Shown: one piece after another, positions 17,664 to 26,936 of the stretch
Position numbering within the stretch: position 1 is the stretch's first letter
How the letters are laid out: each line of letters opens with the position of its first letter
Assembly: GCF_002019595.1 (NCBI RefSeq)
Contig: NZ_KV917369.1
Coordinates: 778,458-842,457 of the forward strand
Source of the DNA: Priestia abyssalis
GTDB taxonomy: Bacteria; Bacillota; Bacilli; Bacillales; Bacillaceae_H
Direction of reading: 5' to 3'
DNA length: 64,000 nucleotides
Position numbers and translations under genes: made by a program
The notes under the pieces: model-generated
The model's database searches: none
What the model saw: the letters and a program-made list of their open reading frames with translations, nothing else
Told to the model about the DNA's origin: nothing

Positions 17664-17706
17664 AGTAACAATTAGTAAGAAAACATTAGTGAAAAGGATG
17701 ATGAAG

Positions 17707-17841
17707 ATGAAAAAATGGTTAACAAGTATTTGTTTAGCAGTAACCCTTTTGGCGGGCTTTTCATCCGTTGGTTCTGCTGCTGATTTAAGTATATACGCGG
17801 TGAAAGAAGAACCGCAGCAACGATTGCCGAACCAGCATTAA
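17707..17841 (+). CDS. Secreted pre-peptide, candidate RRNPP signalling peptide
   Basis: 44 residues from ATG 17707 (AAAGGA about 9 nt upstream; ATG at 17701 would add two residues). MKKWLTSICLAVTLLAGF is a typical signal-peptide start and SVGSA a signal-peptidase site, leaving a mature peptide of about 20 residues that begins ADLSIYAVKEEP and ends RLPNQH. Size, export signal and position just downstream of a PlcR-like regulator match PapR/NprX-type pre-peptides. ADLSIYA at the mature start loosely resembles the PapR heptapeptide ADLPFEF, but here it is N-terminal, so that may be chance. A terminator follows, so it is a one-gene transcript. Confidence 0.6.
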   Translation: MKKWLTSICLAVTLLAGFSSVGSAADLSIYAVKEEPQQRLPNQH

Positions 17842-17896
17842 GATGAGAGAACGAAACATGGTCACTTCTTTAATTAAATAACGCCCTTTATTGAAA

Positions 17897-17932
17897 GAAA
17901 AGCGCGGTTGCTTAACCGCGCTTTTTTCTTTT
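17897..17932 (+). terminator. Rho-independent terminator after the peptide gene
   Basis: AAAAGCGCGGTT (17898-17909) / AACCGCGCTTTT (17914-17925) with a 4-nt loop and a TTTTTTCTTTT tail. The stretch 17933-18146 has no gene or other signal that I can support. Confidence 0.9.
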
Positions 17933-18146
17933 GATTGTGCATTTTTCTAGTGTCCATGACACTTATTTGCATAATCATTTTACTCTTAATAGGAAATTTT
18001 TGGTGAATTGAAAGTTAGACTGCTATTAGTAAAGGAAATGTTCCAAAGTCTTGCACATGCAAATCTTTGGGATATTCCTGTTTTCTTGCATGTAAATAGG
18101 GAAAAAGAGAAATGGAAAAGGATTTCTAAAGCCATGTCGATTTTTG

Positions 18147-18203
18147 TTGACAAACATGTATATACAGGTTAATCTATAACTACCATCAGCTTGTATATAC
18201 ATG
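18147..18203 (+). promoter_or_regulatory. tre operon promoter with two TreR operators
   Basis: -35 TTGACA (18147-18152), 17-bp spacer, -10 TAATCT (18170-18175). The palindrome TGTATATACA occurs at 18157-18166, inside the promoter spacer, and again at 18192-18201 just downstream, 35 bp apart. This is the known TreR operator core; TreR is encoded at the end of the operon. The remaining leader to 18402 is about 200 nt. Confidence 0.8.
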
Positions 18204-18402
18204 TTGGCGGGAAGAGAACGTTTTAGCGAATATAACTTATTGTCTTTTAAGAAAGCGGTATCAAGGACTAAAGAAGTTAAAGGATAAAATTTAAGATATT
18301 GACAAAAAGTATGGACGAGCAGGAACCGTTCTCGGTTTGTTGGAGAGGAATAGAATCCGTTTATTTTGCTAGATTTGTAAACGGTAACAGGAGGATAGAG
18401 AA

Positions 18403-19806
18403 ATGAGTGTAAACAAACAATCTGTAGAACAAATTATTGAGGCTGTCGGCGGTAAAGAGAATATCGCAGCTGCTACACATTGCGTAACACGTCTTCGCTT
18501 TGCCTTAAAAGATGAGAGTAAAGTAGATAAAGAAGCGCTTGAAAGCATTGATCTTGTAAAAGGGTCATTCTCTACAAATGGACAGTTCCAGGTCGTAATT
18601 GGCCAGGGAACGGTTGATAAAGTATATAACGAAATGGTTGCCATGACGGGAATTGGCCAGGCGACAAAACAAGAGATTAAAGATGCAGCGGCACAAAATT
18701 TAAATCCGCTGCAGCGTGCCATTAAAACATTGGCTGATATCTTCATTCCCATTTTGCCAGCTATCGTAACGGCCGGTTTACTTATGGGGATCAACAACAT
18801 TTTGACGGGTCCCGGCATTTTCTTTGATGAAAAAGCATTGGTTGATGTATATCCGCAATGGAAAGACTTTGCAAGCATCGTCAACTTGATCGCGAATACA
18901 GCATTCGTATTTTTACCTGGTTTAATTGGATGGTCAGCCGTTAATCGATTTGGAGGCAATCCATTGCTCGGGATCGTTCTTGGTCTCATGCTCGTTCATC
19001 CAGACCTTTTAAACGCCTGGGGTTACGGGGCGGCAGAAGAAATTCCAACATGGAATCTATTCGGTCTTGAAGTTCAAAAAGTAGGTTATCAAGGCCAAGT
19101 ATTACCGGTTCTATTAGCGTCTTACGTATTAGCGAAGCTTGAAATCTTTTTAAAGAAAAAGATTCCGGATGCATTTCAATTATTGCTTGTAGCACCGATT
19201 GCTTTATTATTAACAGGTTTTGTCTCATTTATTGCGATTGGTCCTATTACCTTTACAATCGGTAGTGTTATTACAGATGCGGTTGTAGGAATTTTCGAAG
19301 TAGCACCTATCTTAGGCGGATTGATTTATGGGGGCCTTTATGCACCGCTTGTTATTACAGGTATGCATCATACGTTCCTGGCGGTTGACTTACAATTGAT
19401 TGGGAGTACAGGAGGCACATTCTTATGGCCGATGGTCGCATTGTCCAATATTGCTCAGGGTACAGCGGCATTAGCGATGATGCTTATCTTAAAAGATGAA
19501 AAACTGAAGAGTCTGTCTGCAACATCAGCTGTTTCTGCTTATCTGGGGATTACAGAGCCGGCGATGTTCGGAGTGAACTTGCGTTTCCGCTTTGCATTCA
19601 TTTCAGCGATTATCGGTTCAGCCCTTGCAGGTGCGTTCATTTCCATGCAAGGAGTAAAAGCCCCTTCAATCGGTGTAGGCGGTCTCCCTGGATTTTTATC
19701 TATCTTCCCGCAAAACTGGGGATCATTCTTTATCGGCATGGCAATCGTGTTAATCGTTCCATTCGTGTTAACACTTTTTCTTGGAAAAGTGCGTAAAGAA
19801 AAATAA
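18403..19806 (+). CDS. treP: PTS system trehalose-specific EIIBC component
   Basis: 467 residues. The IIB domain (1-~85) has the phosphorylation cysteine Cys27 in THCVTRLRF. The IIC membrane domain (~105-467) has about ten segments and the glucose-family motif GITEPAMFGVNLRFR. It imports trehalose with phosphorylation to trehalose-6-phosphate, using a IIA domain encoded elsewhere because none is fused here, as in Bacillus subtilis TreP (470 residues). First gene of treP-treA-treR behind two TreR operators. Confidence 0.93.
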   Translation: MSVNKQSVEQIIEAVGGKENIAAATHCVTRLRFALKDESKVDKEALESIDLVKGSFSTNGQFQVVIGQGTVDKVYNEMVAMTGIGQATKQEIKDAAAQNLNPLQRAIKTLADIFIPILPAIVTAGLLMGINNILTGPGIFFDEKALVDVYPQWKDFASIVNLIANTAFVFLPGLIGWSAVNRFGGNPLLGIVLGLMLVHPDLLNAWGYGAAEEIPTWNLFGLEVQKVGYQGQVLPVLLASYVLAKLEIFLKKKIPDAFQLLLVAPIALLLTGFVSFIAIGPITFTIGSVITDAVVGIFEVAPILGGLIYGGLYAPLVITGMHHTFLAVDLQLIGSTGGTFLWPMVALSNIAQGTAALAMMLILKDEKLKSLSATSAVSAYLGITEPAMFGVNLRFRFAFISAIIGSALAGAFISMQGVKAPSIGVGGLPGFLSIFPQNWGSFFIGMAIVLIVPFVLTLFLGKVRKEK

Positions 19807-19807
19807 A

Positions 19808-19998
19808 GAAAATTTCTATCCTTGGGGGATCTTTCATCCCCTGCGGATGGTTAGTCAGGTTTCCGAGATGCGGGGGAAAGAAAAACATCTGTCAAAAAAG
19901 GCAGATGTAAGATTGAATAAACAAGACGATACCATCGAACAAAAAAGCATACAGCTTGTTCAGTGTGGTATCGTATCTTGCTTTTTAATGATAAATTG
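19808..19998 (+). other. treP-treA intergenic structures
   Basis: A GGGGGATCTTTCATCCCC hairpin-like segment is followed by GATGGTTAGTCAG (19846-19858), which recurs at 60420 (form C). Further on, a long-range stem CGATACCA / TGGTATCG with GAACA/TGTTC inside (about 19930-19975) precedes CTTGCTTTTTAAT and could be an internal terminator that lowers treA/treR expression. Confidence 0.4.
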
Positions 19999-20030
19999 AG
20001 TTACTTAAATAATAAATGGCGGTGGAAGAG

Positions 20031-21716
20031 ATGAAACATCCTTGGTGGAAAAAAGCAGTTGTCTATCAAATTTATCCGAAAAGCTTTAATGATACACAAG
20101 GTAATGGTGTAGGGGATTTACAAGGAATCATTGAAAAGCTGGATTATTTAAATGAATTGGGTGTTGATGTCATTTGGCTGACTCCAATCTATAAGTCTCC
20201 GCAGCATGACAATGGATACGATATTAGCGATTATTATGATATTCATGAAGAGTACGGCACGATGGAAGATTTCGACCGTTTATTGGAAGAAGCCCACAAA
20301 CGCGGCATTAAAATCATCATGGACATTGTCGTGAACCATACATCAACAGAGCACGAATGGTTCAAGCAGGCAGCTTCTTCAAAGGACAATCCGTATCGTG
20401 ACTTTTATATTTGGCGCGATGGAAAGGAAGATGGCAGCGAACCAACGAACTGGGAATCGAAATTTGGCGGTTCTGCATGGAAATATGATGAGAAAACAGG
20501 TCAGTATTACTTGCATCTGTTTGATGTCACACAGGCGGATTTAAACTGGGAAAACGAAGAAGTCCGTCAAAAAGTATATGAAATGATGAACTTCTGGTTC
20601 GAAAAAGGAGTGGACGGATTCCGACTGGATGTCATCAATTTGATTTCCAAAGATCAGCGCTTTCCTGACGACGATGGTTCAGTGGCTCCGGGAGACGGAC
20701 GAAAGTTTTATACGGACGGCCCGAGAGTGCATGAGTTTTTGCGGGAAACGAACCGTGAGGTATTTTCCAAATATGATGCGATGACGGTCGGGGAAATGTC
20801 GTCTACCACGATTGATCACTGCATCAACTATTCAAATCCCGAACGTCATGAGTTAAGCATGACCTTTAACTTCCATCACTTGAAGGTCGATTATGTGAGC
20901 GGAGATAAATGGACCATAGCTGACTTTGATTTCCTGGCGTTAAAACGGATTTTGTCGACATGGCAAACGGAAATGCATAAAGGCGGAGGTTGGAACGCGC
21001 TGTTTTGGTGCAACCATGATCAGCCCCGAGTTGTATCCCGTTACGGCGATGATGGAAAGTACCGGGTGGAATCGGCGAAAATGCTGGCGACCTCCATTCA
21101 TATGATGCAAGGAACTCCTTATATTTATCAAGGAGAAGAATTCGGTATGACCAATCCGAAGTTTGAACGCATCGAAGATTATCGTGATGTTGAATCATTG
21201 AACATTTACAACATCAAACGGGAGCAAGGAATGAGCGAAGAAGAGATTTTGGCTATTTTAAAACAAAAGTCACGTGATAACTCCCGTACGCCTGTCCAGT
21301 GGAACGATGAACGGAATGCCGGTTTTACAACAGGGACGCCATGGATCAATGTAGCAGCCAACTATCCGGAGATCAATGCAGAAAAGGCGTTGAAAGACAC
21401 TGACTCGGTTTTTTACCATTATCAAAAACTCATTCAGCTCCGCAAACAGTACGATATTATCACGGATGGTGATTATCAGCTCATCCTTGCAGAACACCCT
21501 GACATTTTTGCGTATGTTCGTAACGGCGAGAATGAAAAACTTCTTGTTTTGAATAACTATTACGGGAAAGAAACGACGTTTGAATTGCCAATAGAAGTGG
21601 ATGCGGCGGGATATAAGAGTGAGCTCATCCTTTCCAACTATGAACGCTCCGGCAGCGATATTCATAAGATAGCATTGCGTCCATATGAATCGGTTGTCTA
21701 TCATTTGAAAAAATAA
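20031..21716 (+). CDS. treA: Trehalose-6-phosphate hydrolase (GH13)
   Basis: 561 residues from ATG 20031 (GGTGGAAG upstream; the in-frame ATG at 20016 has no ribosome site). Alpha-amylase family: MDIVVNHTS (region I), DGFRLDVIN (nucleophile Asp, region II), TVGEMSST (acid Glu, region III) and WCNHDQPR (region IV). QADLNWEN and WNALFWCNHDQPRVVSRYGD match TreA closely. It cleaves trehalose-6-phosphate to glucose and glucose-6-phosphate in the cytoplasm. Oligo-1,6-glucosidase is the nearest alternative, excluded by the tre operon context. Confidence 0.93.
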   Translation: MKHPWWKKAVVYQIYPKSFNDTQGNGVGDLQGIIEKLDYLNELGVDVIWLTPIYKSPQHDNGYDISDYYDIHEEYGTMEDFDRLLEEAHKRGIKIIMDIVVNHTSTEHEWFKQAASSKDNPYRDFYIWRDGKEDGSEPTNWESKFGGSAWKYDEKTGQYYLHLFDVTQADLNWENEEVRQKVYEMMNFWFEKGVDGFRLDVINLISKDQRFPDDDGSVAPGDGRKFYTDGPRVHEFLRETNREVFSKYDAMTVGEMSSTTIDHCINYSNPERHELSMTFNFHHLKVDYVSGDKWTIADFDFLALKRILSTWQTEMHKGGGWNALFWCNHDQPRVVSRYGDDGKYRVESAKMLATSIHMMQGTPYIYQGEEFGMTNPKFERIEDYRDVESLNIYNIKREQGMSEEEILAILKQKSRDNSRTPVQWNDERNAGFTTGTPWINVAANYPEINAEKALKDTDSVFYHYQKLIQLRKQYDIITDGDYQLILAEHPDIFAYVRNGENEKLLVLNNYYGKETTFELPIEVDAAGYKSELILSNYERSGSDIHKIALRPYESVVYHLKK

Positions 21717-21832
21717 CCTTTCATTGTGAAAAAACATTTTTTGCTAACGGAAGATTTTATTCCCCTTATGAGAGGAGAATAAGATCTGACTGGCACAAGA
21801 TTCACTTTATCGGTAAAATAAATAGAAACGCG

Positions 21833-21882
21833 GGGGTTCCGATACGTCTATATTTTAGATGCGTTGGGGCCCCTTTTTTTAC
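21833..21882 (+). terminator. Hairpin with T-run between treA and treR
   Basis: GGGGTTCC, CGTCT, loop, AGATGCG, GGGGCCCC with G:U pairs, then TTTTTTTA. It probably terminates most treA transcripts and reduces treR expression. Confidence 0.55.
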
Positions 21883-21911
21883 AAGATCAAATAAATGCGG
21901 TGATGATAAAG

Positions 21912-22628
21912 ATGAGAGAGAATAAATATTTAGCGATTTATAATGAGCTGGCAGAGAACATTCAAACAGGCCGATTGAAGCCCAACACAAAATTGCCATC
22001 GGAAAATGAGCTGGTGGAACAATACGATACATCGCGCGAGACGATCCGAAAAGCGTTAACGATGTTGTCCCAAAACGGTTATATCCAAAAAATAAAAGGA
22101 AAAGGTTCTTTTGTTCTGGATGTGACAAAATTTGATTTTCCGATTTCAGGCCTCGTCAGTTTTAAAGAATTGGCGCAAAAAATGGGGAAGCCATGGAAGA
22201 CCATTGTGTACGAATTTGATTTGGTCAAGCCGGACGATTATTTGCAGCAGCAACTTAACGTAACACACAAAGACCATGTATGGAAAGTGCTGCGGGCCCG
22301 TGAAATAGATGGCGAGCGGATTATTTTGGACAAGGACTTTTTTAATAAAAAACATGTGCCCGTTCTTACAAGGGAAATTTGTGAGGGTTCCATTTATGAA
22401 TACCTTGAACAGGAAATGGATCTAAAAATCAGCTTTGCGAAAAAAGAAATTTTTGTGGATGAGCCGACAGAAGAAGACCGGAAGTATTTGGATTTAAAAG
22501 ATTATAACCATATCGTTGTCGTCAAAAACTATGTATATTTAGAAGATGCCAGCTTATTTGAATATACGGAATCGAGACATCGACTCGATAAGTTCCGTTT
22601 CGTCGATTTTGCGAGGAGAAGTCATTGA
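21912..22628 (+). CDS. treR: Trehalose operon repressor TreR (GntR/HutC family)
   Basis: 238 residues from ATG 21912 (GGTGAT 7 nt upstream), exactly the length of Bacillus subtilis TreR. Winged helix at ~1-70: LPSENELVEQYDTSRETIRK is the GntR recognition region. The UTRA effector domain spans ~90-230. FPISGLVSFKELAQ and ESRHRLDKFRFVDFARR are TreR hallmarks. It binds the TGTATATACA operators at 18157 and 18192 and is released by trehalose-6-phosphate (family knowledge). Confidence 0.93.
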   Translation: MRENKYLAIYNELAENIQTGRLKPNTKLPSENELVEQYDTSRETIRKALTMLSQNGYIQKIKGKGSFVLDVTKFDFPISGLVSFKELAQKMGKPWKTIVYEFDLVKPDDYLQQQLNVTHKDHVWKVLRAREIDGERIILDKDFFNKKHVPVLTREICEGSIYEYLEQEMDLKISFAKKEIFVDEPTEEDRKYLDLKDYNHIVVVKNYVYLEDASLFEYTESRHRLDKFRFVDFARRSH

Positions 22629-22630
22629 GA

Positions 22631-22668
22631 AAAGCATCTGCCAAAGAGGAGGCAGATGCTTTTTGTTT
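22631..22668 (+). terminator. Rho-independent terminator after treR
   Basis: AAAGCATCTGCC / GGCAGATGCTTT perfect 12-bp stem (22631-22642, 22651-22662) followed by TTGTTTTGG. Confidence 0.85.
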
Positions 22669-22834
22669 TGGCAAGCATGTCCTTAACAAAGCCATGCATG
22701 TTTCGAATGTGGATGTTAACGTATTGCTTCTTGGTGAATAGGGAACGAGTCGAAATTAGTCGAACCCGCCGTTGAATTAGGTAAAGAGATATGCAATGAT
22801 TAAGTTACTGTTATGGAAAAAAGGGAGATTTTTT

Positions 22835-24475
22835 ATGGGGAAAAATCGTTTAGCCAAATACCAAAGCAAGCTCTTGGACAATGTACACCAACAGCTCAAG
22901 AGTTGGGAGTATATGGAGAGTGCAGAGGTTGTAAGAGAAGAAATCTACACATTTTTACACTCGGTCAAAGGAACGTCAGGAGTGATTAATCTGGGACGCA
23001 TTTCTCAGGTAGCCAGTTTGCTTCTGAATAAAGTGGAGAAAGATACTCGTTCTGTTTGGCCAAAGCAAGAAGCTCTTGACTTTATTTTTCCTTTAGCGCT
23101 TGAGTTATCTTCTTATATGCTTCAGAAAGACCCATCTTCTTTGGAAATTGATGAACAGTCCGTTGTAAAACGAAAAGATGTTCCGTTAATTTTAATTGTG
23201 GACGATGATATATCTTTGCTCATTTATTTAAAGGATCGATTGGAGCAAGAAGGATATTTAGTTCTTGTTGCTTCCGATGTCCGCAAGGGCCTTTCTTTAT
23301 TTTACGATTTTAATCCAGATTGCTTAGTATTGGATGTTCTCGTTTCGGATGACAATGGATTGACCATTATGGAAGAGTTTCAAGCACAAATCAAAAAGAG
23401 ATTTGTTTCTACCATTGTCATGAGTGTCGATGATCGAAAAGAAACGAGAATCAAAAGTTTTGAGATGGGTGCCGACGATTTTATCGGAAAGCCTTTCGAT
23501 ATGGAGGAATTTCTTGTCCGCTTAAAACGCCATCTGGATCGCCGTCTACTAATCGGTGAGTCTCTCTTATTGGATGAATTGACTAAAGTGTATAATCGGC
23601 GCTTTTTAGCGATGGAATATGAACGTGTGTTAGCTGAGCATCAACTTTCAAGCAAGCCGCTGTGCCTCGCCATTTTGGACATTGACCATTTCAAGAGTGT
23701 CAATGATACGTATGGCCATGTGGCAGGTGATACGGTTTTATCTAGATTCGCAGAATTCTTAAAAGAGCGGTCACGCCCGGAAGACCGGGTCGTCCGTTAT
23801 GGAGGGGAGGAGTTTCTCTTATTGCTGCCCCACACTGAGGCGAATGAAGGGAAAGAACTGATGGAACAGCTGCTTCAAGACTTTTCGTCACAGACGATCC
23901 AGATCGATCAGCAGCAATTATCCATTACTTTCTCAGCCGGGCTTTATGAAATAAGAGATACAGACATGCATTTGGCCAAGGCCGTTCAATTTGCTGACTC
24001 CGCTTTATATAAAGCAAAGAAAAACGGCAGAAAGCAAGTGGAGTGTTATGTGACACAAGAGCTCGAACAATATGAGCCCGCTAAATTGAAAGTGGCAGTT
24101 ATTGATGATTCAGAGATTATGAGAGAATCGATCTCTTATTTTTTAAATGGACTTTCCCTGGAAAAACATGAATTGGAAATCCAACTTTTTGATGGCGGCC
24201 GCTCATTTTTTCAAGATGCATGGTCGCAAACCGAGCATTCTTATCTCGTCCTGTTAGATGGTGTGATGCCGCAAATGGATGGGCTGGAAGTATTGCAGCG
24301 TATCCGTTCTTTACCTAAATCCCGCCGCTACACAGTGTTAATGTTGACGGCAAGGAAGCAGGAATCGGATATTGTGAGAGCGTTGAATCTTGGAGCGGAT
24401 GACTATATGACAAAGCCGTTCAGCACAGCAGAGCTGGAAGCGCGAATTAAAGGGCTGATTCAAAGGATGCAGTGA
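22835..24475 (+). CDS. HPt-REC-GGDEF-REC signalling protein (diguanylate cyclase)
   Basis: 546 residues from ATG 22835 (AAAAGGGAGA upstream; an in-frame ATG at 22796 lacks a site). Domains: a histidine phosphotransfer domain at ~1-105 with His42 in LHSVKGTSG; receiver 1 at ~113-235 with acidic LIVDDD, phospho-Asp167 and KPF; GGDEF at ~245-410 with active-site GGEEF (323-327) and an intact RxxD inhibitory site (RPED, 314-317) five residues upstream; receiver 2 at ~425-546 with phospho-Asp475. It should make cyclic di-GMP under phosphorelay control. First gene of a tightly packed operon running to 33471; the hybrid kinase and single receiver at the far end are likely partners. Confidence 0.88.
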   Translation: MGKNRLAKYQSKLLDNVHQQLKSWEYMESAEVVREEIYTFLHSVKGTSGVINLGRISQVASLLLNKVEKDTRSVWPKQEALDFIFPLALELSSYMLQKDPSSLEIDEQSVVKRKDVPLILIVDDDISLLIYLKDRLEQEGYLVLVASDVRKGLSLFYDFNPDCLVLDVLVSDDNGLTIMEEFQAQIKKRFVSTIVMSVDDRKETRIKSFEMGADDFIGKPFDMEEFLVRLKRHLDRRLLIGESLLLDELTKVYNRRFLAMEYERVLAEHQLSSKPLCLAILDIDHFKSVNDTYGHVAGDTVLSRFAEFLKERSRPEDRVVRYGGEEFLLLLPHTEANEGKELMEQLLQDFSSQTIQIDQQQLSITFSAGLYEIRDTDMHLAKAVQFADSALYKAKKNGRKQVECYVTQELEQYEPAKLKVAVIDDSEIMRESISYFLNGLSLEKHELEIQLFDGGRSFFQDAWSQTEHSYLVLLDGVMPQMDGLEVLQRIRSLPKSRRYTVLMLTARKQESDIVRALNLGADDYMTKPFSTAELEARIKGLIQRMQ

Positions 24476-24477
24476 AT

Positions 24478-25509
24478 ATGAAAAACGAAATGATCTTTCT
24501 GATGTCTTTGACGATTCTGTTAGTTACCTTGCTTTTCTTGCTTCTCGGTTATCTCATCATTCGTAAGGTATTAATCGGTCAAAAGGAAAGACGGATTGCT
24601 GAAATAATGAAAAACAAGCAGCAAGTGCTGTTTATCTATCTGCAAAACGGAAAGTGGAGCAAGAAGCTTATCCCTGCAACAACCTTGGAGCGGATGGCAT
24701 TGGAGAAGCTGCTTATCAACTTTTTGGATCTGTTTAAAGGTGAAGAGGTCAAAGCAAGGATGACGGAATATATCACCTCTTATTTTTTGTCTTATTATAA
24801 AAAGCAGCTTTTTCATCGGAATGGAAGCATTCGCCTTAACACGCTGTACCGCATTCTGGATTTTCGAATCTCCCAATTAAATGATGATATTGTTTTTTTA
24901 GTGGAAAAAGGCATCGAAGACCGAGAAATATTTTTGATATGTAACATATTGGCCCATTCTCAAGACCCTCGCGTTCTGCCGATTATATTACATTATGTTC
25001 GTTCGCTGACCGTCTATGAATTAAGGGCGATTTTGCAAGAATTGGAGATTTGTTATTTTCAAGAAATCGTATCACATTACAATGAACTGGAAGAAAGATA
25101 CCGGTTCGCCGTGCTTGAAACAATCGGCTTTGAAAAGCGTCTTGATTATTTGCCGCTGCTTGAGCAGGTTGCCCGCGGACAAGAAGGGGAAGAGAGAATT
25201 CGCGCATTAAAAGCCATCTCCTTTTTGGGGTATATAAGCGATGTGTCCATTTTGCATGAAACGGCCCTTTCCTCCAGATGGGAGGAGCGGCTTATGACGG
25301 CTAAAATCATTGGCAGCCTTTGTACAGAACGAGAAATTCCTCTCTTATACCGGCTTATTGAAGACCGCGTTTGGAGAGTGCGGTATGAGGCGGGACATTC
25401 CTTATACAAATACAAACAGGCCAAGCAGCTTTTGCGTGAGTTTGCAGAAAAAACGGAGGATCGATATGCAAAAGATATGGCACTGGAATGGCTGGAGAGG
25501 ATATCGTAA
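24478..25509 (+). CDS. Membrane-anchored HEAT-repeat protein
   Basis: 343 residues from ATG 24478 (GTG 24472 is the alternative; the preceding stop overlaps). One N-terminal membrane segment (~8-28) is followed by a basic stretch. From ~130 onward come helical HEAT-like pairs, for example RVLPIILHYVRSLTVYELRAI, ERIRALKAISFLGY and EERLMTAKIIGSLC..REIPLLYRLIEDRVWRVRYEAGHSLYKY. No catalytic motif. Cytoplasmic HEAT scaffolds next to GGDEF proteins and GT2 synthases occur in Bacillales polysaccharide operons, so a role docking signalling to the synthase is inferred. Ends TAATG-overlapping the glycosyltransferase. Confidence 0.75.
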   Translation: MKNEMIFLMSLTILLVTLLFLLLGYLIIRKVLIGQKERRIAEIMKNKQQVLFIYLQNGKWSKKLIPATTLERMALEKLLINFLDLFKGEEVKARMTEYITSYFLSYYKKQLFHRNGSIRLNTLYRILDFRISQLNDDIVFLVEKGIEDREIFLICNILAHSQDPRVLPIILHYVRSLTVYELRAILQELEICYFQEIVSHYNELEERYRFAVLETIGFEKRLDYLPLLEQVARGQEGEERIRALKAISFLGYISDVSILHETALSSRWEERLMTAKIIGSLCTEREIPLLYRLIEDRVWRVRYEAGHSLYKYKQAKQLLREFAEKTEDRYAKDMALEWLERIS

Positions 25510-26936
25510 TGGAATTATTCATTCAAGCTTGGCTGAGATTTGTTGAGGCTTTCGGTTGGTTTATATTCGTATATATGGTGTTCATGATTTGTTTTTATAG
25601 CTTGATGCTTTTATTCTCCTTCCGGCAGCTGCGCAAAGAAATGCACCTAAACAAATACGAAATGTATGAAGCGCTGATGACAGAAGGGGCCACAAAGCCG
25701 ATTTCCATTTTGGTGCCCGCCTATAATGAAGAGGCGGGTATTTATGACAGTGTTCGCTCATTGCTGAATATCCATTATCCCGAATTTGAAATCATTGTCA
25801 TTAACGACGGATCGAAAGACAATACGATGGCTGTGATGATTGAGAAATTCAACATGAAAGCAGTACGCAAGGCCGTACAAACGAATATTCAAACCCAGCC
25901 TGTTCACGGGGTGTACCGGTCTGTAATATTCGAAAACTTGTATGTTATCGATAAAGAAAACGGCGGAAAGGCGGACGCTCTCAATGCAGGGCTGAACCTA
26001 TCCAATTATCCTTATTTTTGCTCGCTGGACGGAGATTCCATTTTAGAGCAGGACGCTTTCTTGAAAGTGATGAAACCGATTGTTGATTCAAATGGGGAAG
26101 TCATTGCCTCTGGAGGCAGTATCCGAATTGCGAATGGCTGCAAAATCGAAGGCGGGCAGATGCTTGAAATCGGATTATCCAAAAATCCGCTCGTCGTTCT
26201 TCAAGTTATTGAATATTTGCGTGCTTTTTTAATGGGAAGAATTGGACTCAGCTATCGCAATTGGCTTCTTATTGTGTCAGGAGCATTTGGGGTTTTCTCT
26301 AAAAGCTGGGTGCTGGAAGCAGGCGGTTACAAGCGGGACACTGTCGGCGAGGATATGGAACTCGTCGTTCACCTCCATCGGCTCATAAAAGAGAAAAAAG
26401 CAACCAAGAAAATCGTCTATATTCCGGAACCTGTTTGCTGGACGGAAGCGCCGGAGGACATGACTTATTTGCGGCGCCAGCGAAGCCGCTGGCATCGTGG
26501 GCTGTTTGAAAGTTTGCTTGCTCATCGTAAACTTCTCTTTAATCCAAAATATGGATCGATCGGATTCGTCTCCTTGCCATATTTTTGGTTTATTGAAGCG
26601 ATTGGACCGCTTGTCGAATTGGGAGGATATCTATTCTTTTTTCTGTCGCTCTTTTTGGGAGGTGTATACATAGAGTTCGGTATTGTTTTGTTGCTGTTGT
26701 CTGTCCTCTACGGTTCAGTTTTCTCGATGTTTGCGGTAGTGCTGGAAGAATGGAGTATGCGGCGATACCCGAAAGTGAGTGATGTCATCCGCCTGTTTTT
26801 CTATTCCTTAACCGAAACGTTCTGGTACCGTCCTCTTACTGTTTTTTGGCGATTGGAAGGATTCATCCAATTCCTGCGCCGTAAACACACGTGGGGAGAG
26901 ATGAAGCGAAAAGGTCTTTCAGGAGGTTCATCGTGA
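25509..26936 (+). CDS. Processive family 2 glycosyltransferase (PgaC/cellulose-synthase-like)
   Basis: 475 residues; the ATG overlaps the HEAT gene stop (TAATG) behind GGAGAGG. An N-terminal membrane segment (~14-35), then a GT-A domain: ISILVPAYNEE, VINDGSKDN (first Asp), SLDGDS (DxD), GEDMEL (third Asp) and QRSRW at 324-328, the QxxRW motif of processive synthases. Four C-terminal membrane segments form the export channel. Such enzymes polymerise and secrete poly-beta-linked sugars (PNAG, cellulose, hyaluronan types). No PilZ domain is present, so any c-di-GMP control must act through a partner. Product unknown. Confidence 0.88.
   Translation: MELFIQAWLRFVEAFGWFIFVYMVFMICFYSLMLLFSFRQLRKEMHLNKYEMYEALMTEGATKPISILVPAYNEEAGIYDSVRSLLNIHYPEFEIIVINDGSKDNTMAVMIEKFNMKAVRKAVQTNIQTQPVHGVYRSVIFENLYVIDKENGGKADALNAGLNLSNYPYFCSLDGDSILEQDAFLKVMKPIVDSNGEVIASGGSIRIANGCKIEGGQMLEIGLSKNPLVVLQVIEYLRAFLMGRIGLSYRNWLLIVSGAFGVFSKSWVLEAGGYKRDTVGEDMELVVHLHRLIKEKKATKKIVYIPEPVCWTEAPEDMTYLRRQRSRWHRGLFESLLAHRKLLFNPKYGSIGFVSLPYFWFIEAIGPLVELGGYLFFFLSLFLGGVYIEFGIVLLLLSVLYGSVFSMFAVVLEEWSMRRYPKVSDVIRLFFYSLTETFWYRPLTVFWRLEGFIQFLRRKHTWGEMKRKGLSGGSS

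Noticed and set aside
17521-17841. 106-residue reading of the peptide gene starting at 17521
   Set aside because: The upstream part overlaps the second perfect palindrome and the promoter and has no ribosome site; the signal peptide clearly begins at MKKW (17707).
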